From JBGTHB01 sp041746415 (GTDB lineage Bacteria; Pseudomonadota; Gammaproteobacteria; Coxiellales; Coxiellaceae): a stretch of 21,151 nt of DNA. This document shows, one piece after another, positions 6,193 through 14,921 of the stretch (its first letter is position 1; every line of letters starts with the position of its first letter). The DNA lies in NCBI GenBank assembly GCA_041746415.1, contig JBGTHB010000118.1, forward strand, positions 1-21,151. The letters run 5' to 3'. The notes under the pieces were generated by a model, which saw only the letters and a list, made by a program, of their open reading frames with translations, was not told where the DNA came from and did no database searches. The position numbers and the translations under genes were made by a program.

Positions 6193-8574
6193 ATGGTTGA
6201 AATTGAAATTGATGGTAAGGCGCTCACCGTTGCAGAAGGCAGCATGATTATTGAAGCAGCCGACAATGCCGGAATTTATATTCCGCGTTATTGTTATCAT
6301 CGCAAATTATCTATCGCGGCGAATTGCCGCATGTGTTTAGTGGAAGTTGAAAAAGTAGGCAAGCCATTGCCAGCCTGTGCAACACCCATTACACCCGGTA
6401 TGAAAGTATTTACGCAATCACAAAAAGCATTACAAGCGCAGCGCGCGGTGATGGAATTTTTATTGATTAACCATCCATTAGATTGCCCGATATGCGATCA
6501 AGGTGGTGAATGCGAATTACAAGATTTGTCGATGGGTTTTGGTCGCGGTTTTTCAACTTACAACGAGCCGAAGCGTTCTGTTTACAGCGAAAACATTGGC
6601 CCGCTTATTGAAACGTGGATGACGCGCTGTATTCATTGCACTCGCTGCGTGCGTTTTGGCGAAGAAATTGCGGGATTACGTGAATTAGGTGCCACTGGTC
6701 GCGGTGAAGATATGGAAATTGGCACTTACGTAAAACATTTTTTACGTTCTGAAGTGTCTGGCAATATTATTGATATTTGCCCGGTGGGGGCGTTGACTAA
6801 TAAGCCCGCACGTTATGCTGGGCGGAGCTGGGAATATCGCGAACACCCTATGATTGGTGCCCACGATGCTTTTGGTGCCAACACCTTTGTGCACACTTAT
6901 GGTTTTGAATACAAACCGCAACGTGAAGTTATGCGGGCGGTGCCACGGGAAAATGAAGCATTGAACGAAACCTGGATGTCGGATCGGGATCGTTATGGTG
7001 TGCATGGTTTATATCATGAAGCCCGTGTTTACAAACCACTAATGAAAAAAAACGATGAGTGGGTCGAAGTCGAGTGGGATCGAGCGCTGCTGGAAATTGC
7101 GGATCGCACGCATGCCATTGCACAAAACCAAGGACCCGCACAAATTGCGGCGATCGCTAATGCCAGTTCAACTATTGAAGAATTTTATTTGTTGCAAAAA
7201 ATGTTGCGAGCATTAGGTTCAAACAACGTTGATTATCGTTATCGTGAACACGATTTTTCAGATCAAAATGCGATGCCACTTTATCCTGGTTTGGATTGTC
7301 ATATTGCTGATTTAGAAGAGCACGAAGTCATTGTGATTTTGGGTACGAATGTGCGTTATGAAATGCCGCTATTGAATTTGCGCCTGCGCAAAGATGCGCG
7401 CTTAGACAAAGCCAAAGTCTACGCCATGAATTCGAAAAATTATTCTCACACTATCGAATTAACCGCAAATTGGTTAGTGCCTGCAGCACAATTATTAGAT
7501 GCCTTAGCACAAGTTACCAAGGCGGTGGCACAAGAAAAAAAACATCCGTTACCTGAGTTAAGTGCAGTGGTAGTGAGTGAGCAGGCGCGTGAAATAGCGC
7601 TAGCGCTAATTAAAGCTGAAAAATCCACTATTATTTTTGGTGAGCAGATTATTACGCATCGTCATGCTGCTGTGTTTCGTTCCTTGTTATATACATTAAA
7701 AAAATTAACGGGCACGTATTTAGGTGAATTGACAGCAGGAGCTAATGCGGCGGGCGCTTATTTAGCGGGCATGGTGCCGCATCGTTTAGCATGCGGTCGT
7801 GTTGTTGACACACCAGGTAAAAACGCTAAAGCGTTGTTAACAACCGAATCCGTGCGCGCTTATTTTTTGTTAGGTGTGGAGCCAGAATTGGATTTTGCGT
7901 ATGGCAGCGTAGCATTAGCCAATTTAGAAAAAGCTGGATTAGTGGTGTGCATGTCAACTTACACCTCAGAACAAATGAAACGCTATGCCGATTTTATTTT
8001 ACCGATTTCACCGTTTACGGAATCAGGTGGTACCTATGTGAATTTGGAAGGACGCTGGCAAACGTTTAATCCAGTCAGCGTGCCATGTGAAGAATCGCGT
8101 CCCGCTTGGAAAGTGTTGCGTGTGTTGGCGAATTTTATGCAGCTGGATGGGTTTGATTATAAAACGGTGCATGAAGTGCAACAAGAATTGCAACAACATG
8201 TTGAAGAAAGCGCGGTACAACACGAATACAGTTATACATTTAGCAGCTTGCCACCGGTTGACACACGTTTGATGCGTTTGGCGCCGTGGCTAATGTATCG
8301 CGTCGATCCAATTGTTAGGCATTCAGTTCCATTACAAGAAGCCATGATGCATTACACTTTGCTGTCAGTGAACAGTGCTACGGCGCAAAAATATCAACTC
8401 AATGCAGATGAAGAAGTGTTGGTGGTGCAGGCTGGCGATGTGATTGAAGCAAGGCTCACGCTTGATGAGCGACTGGCTGATGATACGGTATGGTTGCCAA
8501 GTGGTATTATACAAACCGCCGCCTTTGGTGATGGCATGGGTGCTGTCGAACTAAAACAAATAGAACTTAAGTGA
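6193..8574 (+). CDS. nuoG: NADH-quinone oxidoreductase subunit G (N1b, N4, N5)
   Basis: 75-kDa subunit carrying the iron-sulfur relay between NuoF and NuoI. The 793-residue protein has a ferredoxin-like domain with Cys34, Cys45, Cys48 and Cys62 (N1b), then His94, Cys98, Cys101 and Cys107 (N5), then Cys146, Cys149, Cys152 and Cys196 (N4; CIHCTRC...ICPVGAL). A molybdopterin-oxidoreductase-like domain without redox role in the family follows. No cysteines occur between about 200 and 290, so the extra N7 cluster present in E. coli NuoG is absent, as in Legionella-, alphaproteobacterial- and mitochondrial-type subunits. A GAGAG lies six to ten bases before the ATG. Confidence 0.97.
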   Translation: MVEIEIDGKALTVAEGSMIIEAADNAGIYIPRYCYHRKLSIAANCRMCLVEVEKVGKPLPACATPITPGMKVFTQSQKALQAQRAVMEFLLINHPLDCPICDQGGECELQDLSMGFGRGFSTYNEPKRSVYSENIGPLIETWMTRCIHCTRCVRFGEEIAGLRELGATGRGEDMEIGTYVKHFLRSEVSGNIIDICPVGALTNKPARYAGRSWEYREHPMIGAHDAFGANTFVHTYGFEYKPQREVMRAVPRENEALNETWMSDRDRYGVHGLYHEARVYKPLMKKNDEWVEVEWDRALLEIADRTHAIAQNQGPAQIAAIANASSTIEEFYLLQKMLRALGSNNVDYRYREHDFSDQNAMPLYPGLDCHIADLEEHEVIVILGTNVRYEMPLLNLRLRKDARLDKAKVYAMNSKNYSHTIELTANWLVPAAQLLDALAQVTKAVAQEKKHPLPELSAVVVSEQAREIALALIKAEKSTIIFGEQIITHRHAAVFRSLLYTLKKLTGTYLGELTAGANAAGAYLAGMVPHRLACGRVVDTPGKNAKALLTTESVRAYFLLGVEPELDFAYGSVALANLEKAGLVVCMSTYTSEQMKRYADFILPISPFTESGGTYVNLEGRWQTFNPVSVPCEESRPAWKVLRVLANFMQLDGFDYKTVHEVQQELQQHVEESAVQHEYSYTFSSLPPVDTRLMRLAPWLMYRVDPIVRHSVPLQEAMMHYTLLSVNSATAQKYQLNADEEVLVVQAGDVIEARLTLDERLADDTVWLPSGIIQTAAFGDGMGAVELKQIELK

Positions 8575-8578
8575 ATTT

Positions 8579-9607
8579 ATGTTAAGCGAACAGTTGCTAA
8601 CGTTACTTTGGATCATCATTAAGATTGTCATGATCTTGGTGCCGCTGTTTATTGCTGTGGCTTACGTGACGATGGCTGAGCGTAAAGTTATTGGTTACAT
8701 GCAAGGACGTATCGGTCCAAACCGTGTTGGCATAAAAGGGTTAGGTCAACCGATTGCTGACACAATAAAATTATTAATGAAAGAAGTGATTACGCCCAGT
8801 GCCTCTAATCGCTATTTATTTTTTTTAGCACCGATGTTGTCAATTGCACCAGCTTTAGCAGCGTGGGCTGCTATTCCATTTAGTGATGGTTGGGTGTTAG
8901 CGAACATCAATGCGGGCCTTTTATATATATTTGCCATGAGTTCGTTAGGTGTGTACGGTATTTTAATTGCGGGTTGGGCATCAAATTCCAAATACGCTTT
9001 TTTTGGTGCGTTGCGTTCAGCAGCACAAGTGGTGTCATATGAAATTGCCATGGGCTTTACCTTAGTGGGTGTGTTGTTGGCGGCGGGTTCACTTAATTTA
9101 TCCACTATTGTGCTGCACCAAAGTGGGGGCGTTTGGCATTGGTATTGGCTGCCATTGTTTCCACTGTTTGTGGTGTATTGGATTTCAGGTGTGGCAGAAA
9201 CCAATCGCGCTCCGTTTGACGTTGCTGAAGGTGAATCGGAAATTGTGGCCGGCTTCCACGTTGAATATTCGGGCATGGGGTTTGCGATTTTCTTTTTAGC
9301 TGAATACGCCAACATGATTTTAATTTCGGCTGTAGCCAGTTTATTATTTTTAGGTGGTTGGTTATCTCCGTTTCAAGGCATCCCATTATTAGGTGCATTC
9401 TTTTCTTGGGTTCCGGGTTTGTTCTGGTTTGTGATTAAAATGGCGTTTTTTATTTTCTTGTATTTTTGGATGCGCGCGACTTTTCCGCGGTATCGTTACG
9501 ATCAATTAATGCGTTTAGGTTGGAAGGTTTTAATTCCAGTGACATTGGTGTGGTTAGTGGTGGTGGCTTTTGCCGTCAAACTTCATTTGGGGATTTGGTT
9601 TAGGTAA
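8579..9607 (+). CDS. nuoH: NADH-quinone oxidoreductase subunit H
   Basis: Membrane-arm subunit that contacts the peripheral arm and forms the quinone entry chamber and the start of the hydrophilic axis. The 342-residue protein has about eight membrane helices and the signatures VTMAERKVIGYMQGRIGPNRVG (first loop), ADTIKLLMKE, the acidic loop AETNRAPFDVAEGESEIVAGFHVEYSG and FFLAEYANMI, and WMRATFPRYRYDQLM near the C-terminus. The ATG follows the nuoG stop by four bases; the ribosome site is weak (AAGTGA within the end of nuoG), which suggests coupling. Confidence 0.97.
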   Translation: MLSEQLLTLLWIIIKIVMILVPLFIAVAYVTMAERKVIGYMQGRIGPNRVGIKGLGQPIADTIKLLMKEVITPSASNRYLFFLAPMLSIAPALAAWAAIPFSDGWVLANINAGLLYIFAMSSLGVYGILIAGWASNSKYAFFGALRSAAQVVSYEIAMGFTLVGVLLAAGSLNLSTIVLHQSGGVWHWYWLPLFPLFVVYWISGVAETNRAPFDVAEGESEIVAGFHVEYSGMGFAIFFLAEYANMILISAVASLLFLGGWLSPFQGIPLLGAFFSWVPGLFWFVIKMAFFIFLYFWMRATFPRYRYDQLMRLGWKVLIPVTLVWLVVVAFAVKLHLGIWFR

Positions 9608-9612
9608 ACACG

Positions 9613-10104
9613 ATGAAAGCGATACTAAAATTTATAAAAACATTTACGCTGTGGGAATTGCTAAAAGGTTTGGCCATCACGTTGCGGTATTTTTTCAAAC
9701 CCAAAAACACCATCCAATATCCAGAAGAAGAAACCCCGATTTCACCACGCTTTCGTGGCATGCTCGCATTGCGTCGTTATCCCAATGGTGAAGAGCGTTG
9801 TATTGCCTGTAAATTATGTGAGGCGGTGTGTCCGGCTTGCGCAATTACTATTGAAGCCGGTCCGCGACGTGACGACGGTTCACGCCGCACCACCCGTTAT
9901 GACATCGACGTTTTTAAATGTATTAATTGCGGCTTTTGTGAAGAAGCTTGCCCAGTCGATGCTGTGGTTTGCACCGATGAAATGCACTATCACATAGATC
10001 ATCGCGGCCAGAATATAGCAACCAAAGAAAAATTATTGATGTTGGGTGACCTTTACGAGCAGCGTATTGCACGTGATCGAGCGGAAGACAAAGCGTATCG
10101 ATGA
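9613..10104 (+). CDS. nuoI: NADH-quinone oxidoreductase subunit I (N6a, N6b)
   Basis: Peripheral-arm ferredoxin-like subunit that transfers electrons from NuoG to N2 on NuoB. The 163-residue protein contains two [4Fe-4S] motifs: Cys63, 66, 69 and 73 in CIACKLCEAVCP and Cys103, 106, 109 and 113 in CINCGFCEEACPVDA. An amphipathic N-terminal helical region (ELLKGLAITLRYFFKP) lies on the membrane. TAGGT precedes the ATG, five bases after nuoH. A 34-base gap to nuoJ follows, one of the longer gaps within the operon. Confidence 0.97.
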   Translation: MKAILKFIKTFTLWELLKGLAITLRYFFKPKNTIQYPEEETPISPRFRGMLALRRYPNGEERCIACKLCEAVCPACAITIEAGPRRDDGSRRTTRYDIDVFKCINCGFCEEACPVDAVVCTDEMHYHIDHRGQNIATKEKLLMLGDLYEQRIARDRAEDKAYR

Positions 10105-10138
10105 TGTTAATTAAATGATTTGAATAAGAGGCACGAAA

Positions 10139-10747
10139 TTGTTTCCGATATACCAAGTAGTTTTTTATTTTTTTGCAGCACTGCTCATTGCGAGCAGTTG
10201 TGCCGTTATTTTTTCCCGTAATCCAGTGCACGCGGTGTTGTTTTTGGTGGTGGCATTTTTTGACAGTGCGGTGCTATGGATGTTGTTGCAAGCTGAGTTT
10301 TTGTCATTGGTGCTGATCTTTGTTTATGTCGGCGCGGTGATGACACTGTTTTTATTTGTGGTGATGATGTTAAACATTGACTTGGTTAAAACACGTGAAA
10401 AATTTGTGCGTTTTTTGCCGTTTGCGTTATTTGTGATGGTGATATTTGTTGGCACGTTGCTCACCGCGTACTTACCGCACCACATGCCGCAGTTAGCGCA
10501 AGCGAAATTGCCCGTCGTTGGCAGTGATTATAGTAATACGTTGGCTCTGGGCGAATTGCTGTTTACGCAGTATTTATATCCATTTGAAATTGGCGGAGCA
10601 ATTTTATTGGTGGCTATCATTGCTGCGATTGCGTTGGCGTTTACTGGACGCAAGCCTAATACCAAAGTGCAAAACGTTACGCAGCAGCATGCCGTAACTA
10701 AAAAGCAGCGTTTAAAAATTATTAAAATGCGGGCCGACAAACCATGA
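10139..10747 (+). CDS. nuoJ: NADH-quinone oxidoreductase subunit J
   Basis: Membrane-arm subunit of complex I; its third helix contains the pi-bulge linked to coupling. The 202-residue protein has five predicted helices, with RNPVHAVLFLVVAFFDSAVL and the conserved FVYVGAVMTLFLFVVMMLNID in the expected places, followed by a long basic C-terminal tail (from about residue 170). The start appears to be TTG: AGAGG at 10127-10131 lies seven bases upstream, upstream ATGs are closed by stops, and the family N-terminus begins here. The end overlaps nuoK by four bases (ATGA). Confidence 0.95.
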   Translation: MFPIYQVVFYFFAALLIASSCAVIFSRNPVHAVLFLVVAFFDSAVLWMLLQAEFLSLVLIFVYVGAVMTLFLFVVMMLNIDLVKTREKFVRFLPFALFVMVIFVGTLLTAYLPHHMPQLAQAKLPVVGSDYSNTLALGELLFTQYLYPFEIGGAILLVAIIAAIALAFTGRKPNTKVQNVTQQHAVTKKQRLKIIKMRADKP

Positions 10748-11049
10748 TTCCATTAAACGATTATCTTATTCTAGGCGCTATTTTGTTCGGCATCAGTTTT
10801 GCGGGGATTATTATTAACCGTAAAAATTTAATTGTTCTGCTGATGTGCATTGAATTGATGTTGCTGGCAGTTAACACCAACTTTATTGCGTTTGCATCGT
10901 ATTTTAATTCTGGCGCGGGAGAGATATTTGTGTTTTTTATTTTAACCGTAGCTGCGGCAGAATCCGCGATTGGTTTGGCAATATTGGTTTTATTTTATCG
11001 CAAACGCGGCAGCATTAATGTCGCTAATATGAATGAATTGAAGGGTTAA
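10744..11049 (+). CDS. nuoK: NADH-quinone oxidoreductase subunit K
   Basis: Small membrane subunit related to MrpC. The 101-residue protein has three helices and keeps the two membrane-embedded glutamates essential for proton translocation in the family: Glu37 in MCIELMLLAVN and Glu73 in AAAESAIGLAI (E36 and E72 in E. coli). The start sits in the nuoJ stop; nuoL follows after three bases. Confidence 0.97.
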   Translation: MIPLNDYLILGAILFGISFAGIIINRKNLIVLLMCIELMLLAVNTNFIAFASYFNSGAGEIFVFFILTVAAAESAIGLAILVLFYRKRGSINVANMNELKG

Positions 11050-11052
11050 ACA

Positions 11053-13017
11053 GTGGATGCATTACTAAACAGTTTAACGCTAGCGTGTGTGTTTGCACCG
11101 TTAGTAGGCGCGATCATTGCTGGAGTAGCTGGAAAATGGATTGGTCGTGGCGGTGCAAAATACGTAACCATCTTATTAATGCTGGTGTCGTTTGTGTGTG
11201 CGGCGATTATTTTCAAAATCGTGGTAATAGATAATCAGCAATTAAATTCCGTCTTGTATACCTGGGGAGCCAGTGGCAGTTTTCATTTTAATGTGGGCTT
11301 TTTAATTGATCGCTTAACCGCAGTGATGATGATTACCGTTACTTTTGTGGCACTATTGGTGCATATATATAGTATCGGTTATATGGCCGATGACGATGGC
11401 TTCCAACGATTTTTTGCCTACATGTCGCTGTTTACGTTTGCGATGTTATTGCTGGTCACAGCGAATAATTTCTTTCAGTTATTTGTTGGTTGGGAAGGAG
11501 TAGGGCTGGTTTCGTATTTGCTAATTGGTTTTTGGTTTAATAAGGAATCAGCAGCCGTTGGCAGTCTGAAAGCGTTTATTGTTAATCGGGTGGGTGATTT
11601 TGGTTTTATTTTAGGAATTGCAGCACTGCTCGATAACGTTGGCAGTATTGATTATAAAGACGTGTTCGCCAATGCTAGTACATTAGCCAGCAAACAAATT
11701 ACCCTTTTTGCAGGTCACCACTGGTCACTCGATACCGTGATTTGTATTTTATTATTTATTGGCGCTATGGGTAAATCGGCACAAATTCCGTTGCATGTGT
11801 GGTTGCCAGAATCAATGGAAGGTCCTACACCGATTTCAGCTCTCATTCATGCTGCCACCATGGTAACAGCTGGCGTGTTTATGGTAGCGCGCATCTCACC
11901 ATTAATGGAATTATCGCCAACTGCATTAAGTGTGGTGATGATAGTGGGTGCTACCGGTGCTTTATTTTTAGGGTTATTAGCGTTTGTTGAAAACGATATC
12001 AAACGCGTTATTGCATTTTCAACTATGTCGCAGTTAGGTTATATGATGGCAGCCGACGGTGCTTCGGCATACTCAGCCGGTATTTTCCATTTAATGACCC
12101 ACGCTTGTTTTAAAGCGTTGCTATTTTTAGCCGCAGGTTCCGTGATTATCGCCCTGCATCACGAGCAAGACTTGCGTAAAATGGGTGGCCTTAAAAAATA
12201 TTTACCGGTAACGTGCATTACGTTTTTGATTGGTGCATTAGCATTAGCGGCTATTCCACCGTTTGCGGGTTTTTATTCTAAAGACGCCATCATTGAAGCG
12301 GTGCGCATTTCTACCATTCCAGGGGCAGGCTATTCATTTGTGTGTTTATTAGTTGGCGGTTTTGTGACAGGTTATTATATTTTTCGTGCTTACTTTATGG
12401 CGTTTCATGGCAAGGAGCGCTTGTCCGCAGAGGTGAAAGCGCATTTGCATGAAACGCCTTGGTCAATGCGGTTGCCACTTATTTTATTAGCCATTCCCTC
12501 GTTATTTTTAGGTATGGTGATGATTAAGCCGATGTTGTATAGCTCGCCAGGAATTTTAGGTAGCAGCATTACCGTGCTGCCGCAATACAATGTGCTGGCT
12601 AAAATGTCGTTGGATTTTCATAGCGCTTGGCAGACATTCTTGCATTCCTTTATTACGTTGCCATTTTGGTTTGCGGTTGGCGGTATCGTGTTGGCGGGTT
12701 TTAATGTGTTGGTGGCGCCAAAAGTGCCGGCGTTTTTACAACGGCATGGCAAATGGCTTTACAACATTTTGATTTACAAATACGGCTTTGATGCGTTTAA
12801 TCAATGGTTTTTTGTTAGCGGTACGCGGGTGCTGAGCCGATTTTTTTATCGCTTTGCGGACGTTAAATTAATTGATCAAGGTTTAGTAGGTGGCAGTGGT
12901 AAAACCATGGTGCAATTATCGCGGTTGTTGCGTTTTTTCCAGTCGGGTTATTTGTATCACTACGTGCTGGTTATGATTATTGGCTTGGTGGCCTTTTTAT
13001 TATGGATGCTGTATTGA
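11053..13017 (+). CDS. nuoL: NADH-quinone oxidoreductase subunit L
   Basis: Distal antiporter-like proton-pumping subunit with the long lateral helix. The 654-residue protein shows the antiporter core: Glu148 in FVGWEGVGLVSYLLIGFW, Lys241 in GAMGKSAQIPLHVWLPESMEGPTPISALIHAATMV, and FSTMSQLGYM with MTHACFKALLFLAAGSV. The C-terminal half carries the extra helices and lateral helix typical of NuoL. The start is GTG with AAGGG about eight bases upstream. nuoM follows after one base. Confidence 0.97.
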   Translation: MDALLNSLTLACVFAPLVGAIIAGVAGKWIGRGGAKYVTILLMLVSFVCAAIIFKIVVIDNQQLNSVLYTWGASGSFHFNVGFLIDRLTAVMMITVTFVALLVHIYSIGYMADDDGFQRFFAYMSLFTFAMLLLVTANNFFQLFVGWEGVGLVSYLLIGFWFNKESAAVGSLKAFIVNRVGDFGFILGIAALLDNVGSIDYKDVFANASTLASKQITLFAGHHWSLDTVICILLFIGAMGKSAQIPLHVWLPESMEGPTPISALIHAATMVTAGVFMVARISPLMELSPTALSVVMIVGATGALFLGLLAFVENDIKRVIAFSTMSQLGYMMAADGASAYSAGIFHLMTHACFKALLFLAAGSVIIALHHEQDLRKMGGLKKYLPVTCITFLIGALALAAIPPFAGFYSKDAIIEAVRISTIPGAGYSFVCLLVGGFVTGYYIFRAYFMAFHGKERLSAEVKAHLHETPWSMRLPLILLAIPSLFLGMVMIKPMLYSSPGILGSSITVLPQYNVLAKMSLDFHSAWQTFLHSFITLPFWFAVGGIVLAGFNVLVAPKVPAFLQRHGKWLYNILIYKYGFDAFNQWFFVSGTRVLSRFFYRFADVKLIDQGLVGGSGKTMVQLSRLLRFFQSGYLYHYVLVMIIGLVAFLLWMLY

Positions 13018-13018
13018 G

Positions 13019-14536
13019 ATGTTAGAACATTTACCATTACTGAGTTTATTAATTTGGGTGCCCATTTTAGGCGCGTTGCCGCTGGTGTTTTTTAATAGCG
13101 CCACCAAAGCAAAGCAAGCGCGAATTTGGGCGTTAATCGTGTCGCTGGTTTCATTAGCTTTGTGTTTGCCGTTGTGGTTTGGCTTCGATCAACACACCGC
13201 TGTGATGCAGTTTACCGAAATGCACCAATGGATACCGGTGTTGCAAATTCAATATTCGTTAGGCGTGGATGGCATTTCCATGCCGTTGATTGTGCTAACC
13301 ACCTTTACCACTTTAATTGTGGTGTTGGCTTCTTTCACCATGGTGCAAGATAAAGTGGCGCAGTACCTAGCAAATTTTTTAATTATGCAGGGTGCGGTTA
13401 TTGGTGTATTTGCCTCACTTGACTCGATTTTATTTTATTTCTTTTGGGAAGCCATGCTGATTCCAATGTACCTCAGTATCGGTGTGTGGGGAATGGAAAA
13501 ACGCTCCGCTGCGGCGATGAAGTTTTTCATTTACACATTCTTGGGTTCCGCGTTGTTACTGGTCGCGTTATTGTATTTGCGCATGCAAAGCGGCAGCTTT
13601 GAAATTTTGAGTTTTTATCACCTCAAAATGACCATGGCAGTGCAGATATTTATTTTCCTAGGTTTTTTAATTGCCTTTGCGATTAAAGTGCCGATGTGGC
13701 CAGTGCATACTTGGTTGCCCGATGCACACACTGAAGCACCTGTTGGGGGTTCGGTTGTGTTAGCCGCATTAATGTTAAAAATTGGTGCTTATGGTTTCTT
13801 GCGTTTTTCATTACCGATTGTGCCTGACGCGGCGCGTTCATTGGACTGGCTGATGATTGTGTTGTCGTTAATCGCCATTGTGTATATTGGCTTTATTGCC
13901 ATTGCGCAAACAGACATGAAAAAACTCATTGCTTATTCATCTGTTGCTCACATGGGATTTGTCACGCTGGGTTGTTTTATGATTTATCTTATTGTGGGTC
14001 GTACCGGCAATATGCCCGATGCGTACATGAGTTTAGAAGGCGCGATGGTGCAAATGATTTCACATGCCTTTGGTTCTGGCGCTTTGTTTTTAGCGTTTGG
14101 GGTGTTGTATCAGCAAATGCACACTCGTTATATCAAAGAGTTTGGCGGCATCGCCAAAACCATGCCGCTATTGGCTGCCTTTTTTATGTTGTTTGTGATG
14201 TCGAATGTGGGCTTGCCAGGCACCTCGGGTTTCGTGGGTGAATTCATGATTATTCTCAGTACCTTTAAAACCAGTTTCTGGGTGACCTTCTTTGCTGCAT
14301 CGACATTAGTGATTGGGGCCATTTACACTTTATGGATGTATAAGCGTGTATTTTTTGGTGCGATTGTCAGTGATAAAGTAGCAAGTTTAAAACCGATGAG
14401 CCATCTGGATACGTTTACTTTTGCGCTTTTAGCCGCGGGTATTTTTTGGATTGGTTTATACCCCAATCCGTTGTTGAATGTGTTTCATGCGTCTGTCGCT
14501 CATCTGCTACACTTGAGCTTGTCATCGCGCTTGTGA
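13019..14536 (+). CDS. nuoM: NADH-quinone oxidoreductase subunit M
   Basis: Antiporter-like proton channel subunit. The 505-residue protein has Glu144 in FFWEAMLIPMYLSIG, Lys223 in FAIKVPMWPVHTWLPDAHTEAPVGGSVVLA, and AYSSVAHMGFVTLG. The ATG at 13019 is preferred: it gives the usual N-terminus and lies one base after the nuoL stop. An in-frame extension to 12980 would run back into nuoL and begins with a non-family sequence. There is no strong ribosome site, so reinitiation after nuoL is likely. Confidence 0.96.
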   Translation: MLEHLPLLSLLIWVPILGALPLVFFNSATKAKQARIWALIVSLVSLALCLPLWFGFDQHTAVMQFTEMHQWIPVLQIQYSLGVDGISMPLIVLTTFTTLIVVLASFTMVQDKVAQYLANFLIMQGAVIGVFASLDSILFYFFWEAMLIPMYLSIGVWGMEKRSAAAMKFFIYTFLGSALLLVALLYLRMQSGSFEILSFYHLKMTMAVQIFIFLGFLIAFAIKVPMWPVHTWLPDAHTEAPVGGSVVLAALMLKIGAYGFLRFSLPIVPDAARSLDWLMIVLSLIAIVYIGFIAIAQTDMKKLIAYSSVAHMGFVTLGCFMIYLIVGRTGNMPDAYMSLEGAMVQMISHAFGSGALFLAFGVLYQQMHTRYIKEFGGIAKTMPLLAAFFMLFVMSNVGLPGTSGFVGEFMIILSTFKTSFWVTFFAASTLVIGAIYTLWMYKRVFFGAIVSDKVASLKPMSHLDTFTFALLAAGIFWIGLYPNPLLNVFHASVAHLLHLSLSSRL

Positions 14537-14558
14537 TGATTAATAAGGAGATAAAGCT

Positions 14559-14921
14559 ATGATAAATAAAAAAATGAAACGTGTGCTGCGCTTGATAGTG
14601 CTAGCTAGCGTTTGTGGATTTTTAATCGGTTGTGATAACAATTACGATGAGCCAGAAATTTTTGGTATTCCCGATAGTGTGTGGAGTCGTATGTCACGCC
14701 ATCAACGTGAGACGGTAACAGAAAGACAAACACGTGGTAACGCTACCGCGGTGAATGGCAAATTGTTTGCTAAGTGTCTTGCTCATTGCCAATCAGCCAT
14801 CAGTGGTGCAACGGGCATTGATAAAGTGTGCTTTGGCAGCTGTTTGCAGGACGCTGGCGCCGGTAAAACACCAGCTATAACACCAGGTGTGGTTAACCAC
14901 TCGGCGTTTAGTGGTGATTAA
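14559..14921 (+). CDS. Small predicted inner-membrane lipoprotein with twin CX3C motif, inside the nuo operon
   Basis: I do not recognise a named family. The 120-residue product starts with a basic n-region and hydrophobic helix (residues 7-23) ending in lipobox LIGC at Cys25, so it should be lipidated by Lgt. Residues +2 and +3 are Asp-Asn, an E. coli-type Lol-avoidance signal that predicts retention on the periplasmic face of the inner membrane. The mature part has an IFGIPDSVWSRMSRHQRETV helix-like segment and then Cys73-X3-Cys77 and Cys91-X3-Cys95 separated by 13 residues, a pattern able to lock a helical hairpin with two disulfides. A strong AAGGAG (14545-14550) precedes the ATG. It lies 22 bases after nuoM and upstream of nuoN on the same strand, so it is probably coexpressed with complex I and may help its assembly or stability; that role is inference. 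Confidence 0.88.
   Translation: MINKKMKRVLRLIVLASVCGFLIGCDNNYDEPEIFGIPDSVWSRMSRHQRETVTERQTRGNATAVNGKLFAKCLAHCQSAISGATGIDKVCFGSCLQDAGAGKTPAITPGVVNHSAFSGD

Noticed and set aside
8812..9315. Long open frame opposite nuoH
   Set aside because: A reading-frame shadow of a strongly supported gene; no ribosome site or domain.
12980..13018. 13-codon extension of nuoM into nuoL
   Set aside because: Non-ATG start inside nuoL, no family similarity; the ATG at 13019 fits the NuoM N-terminus.
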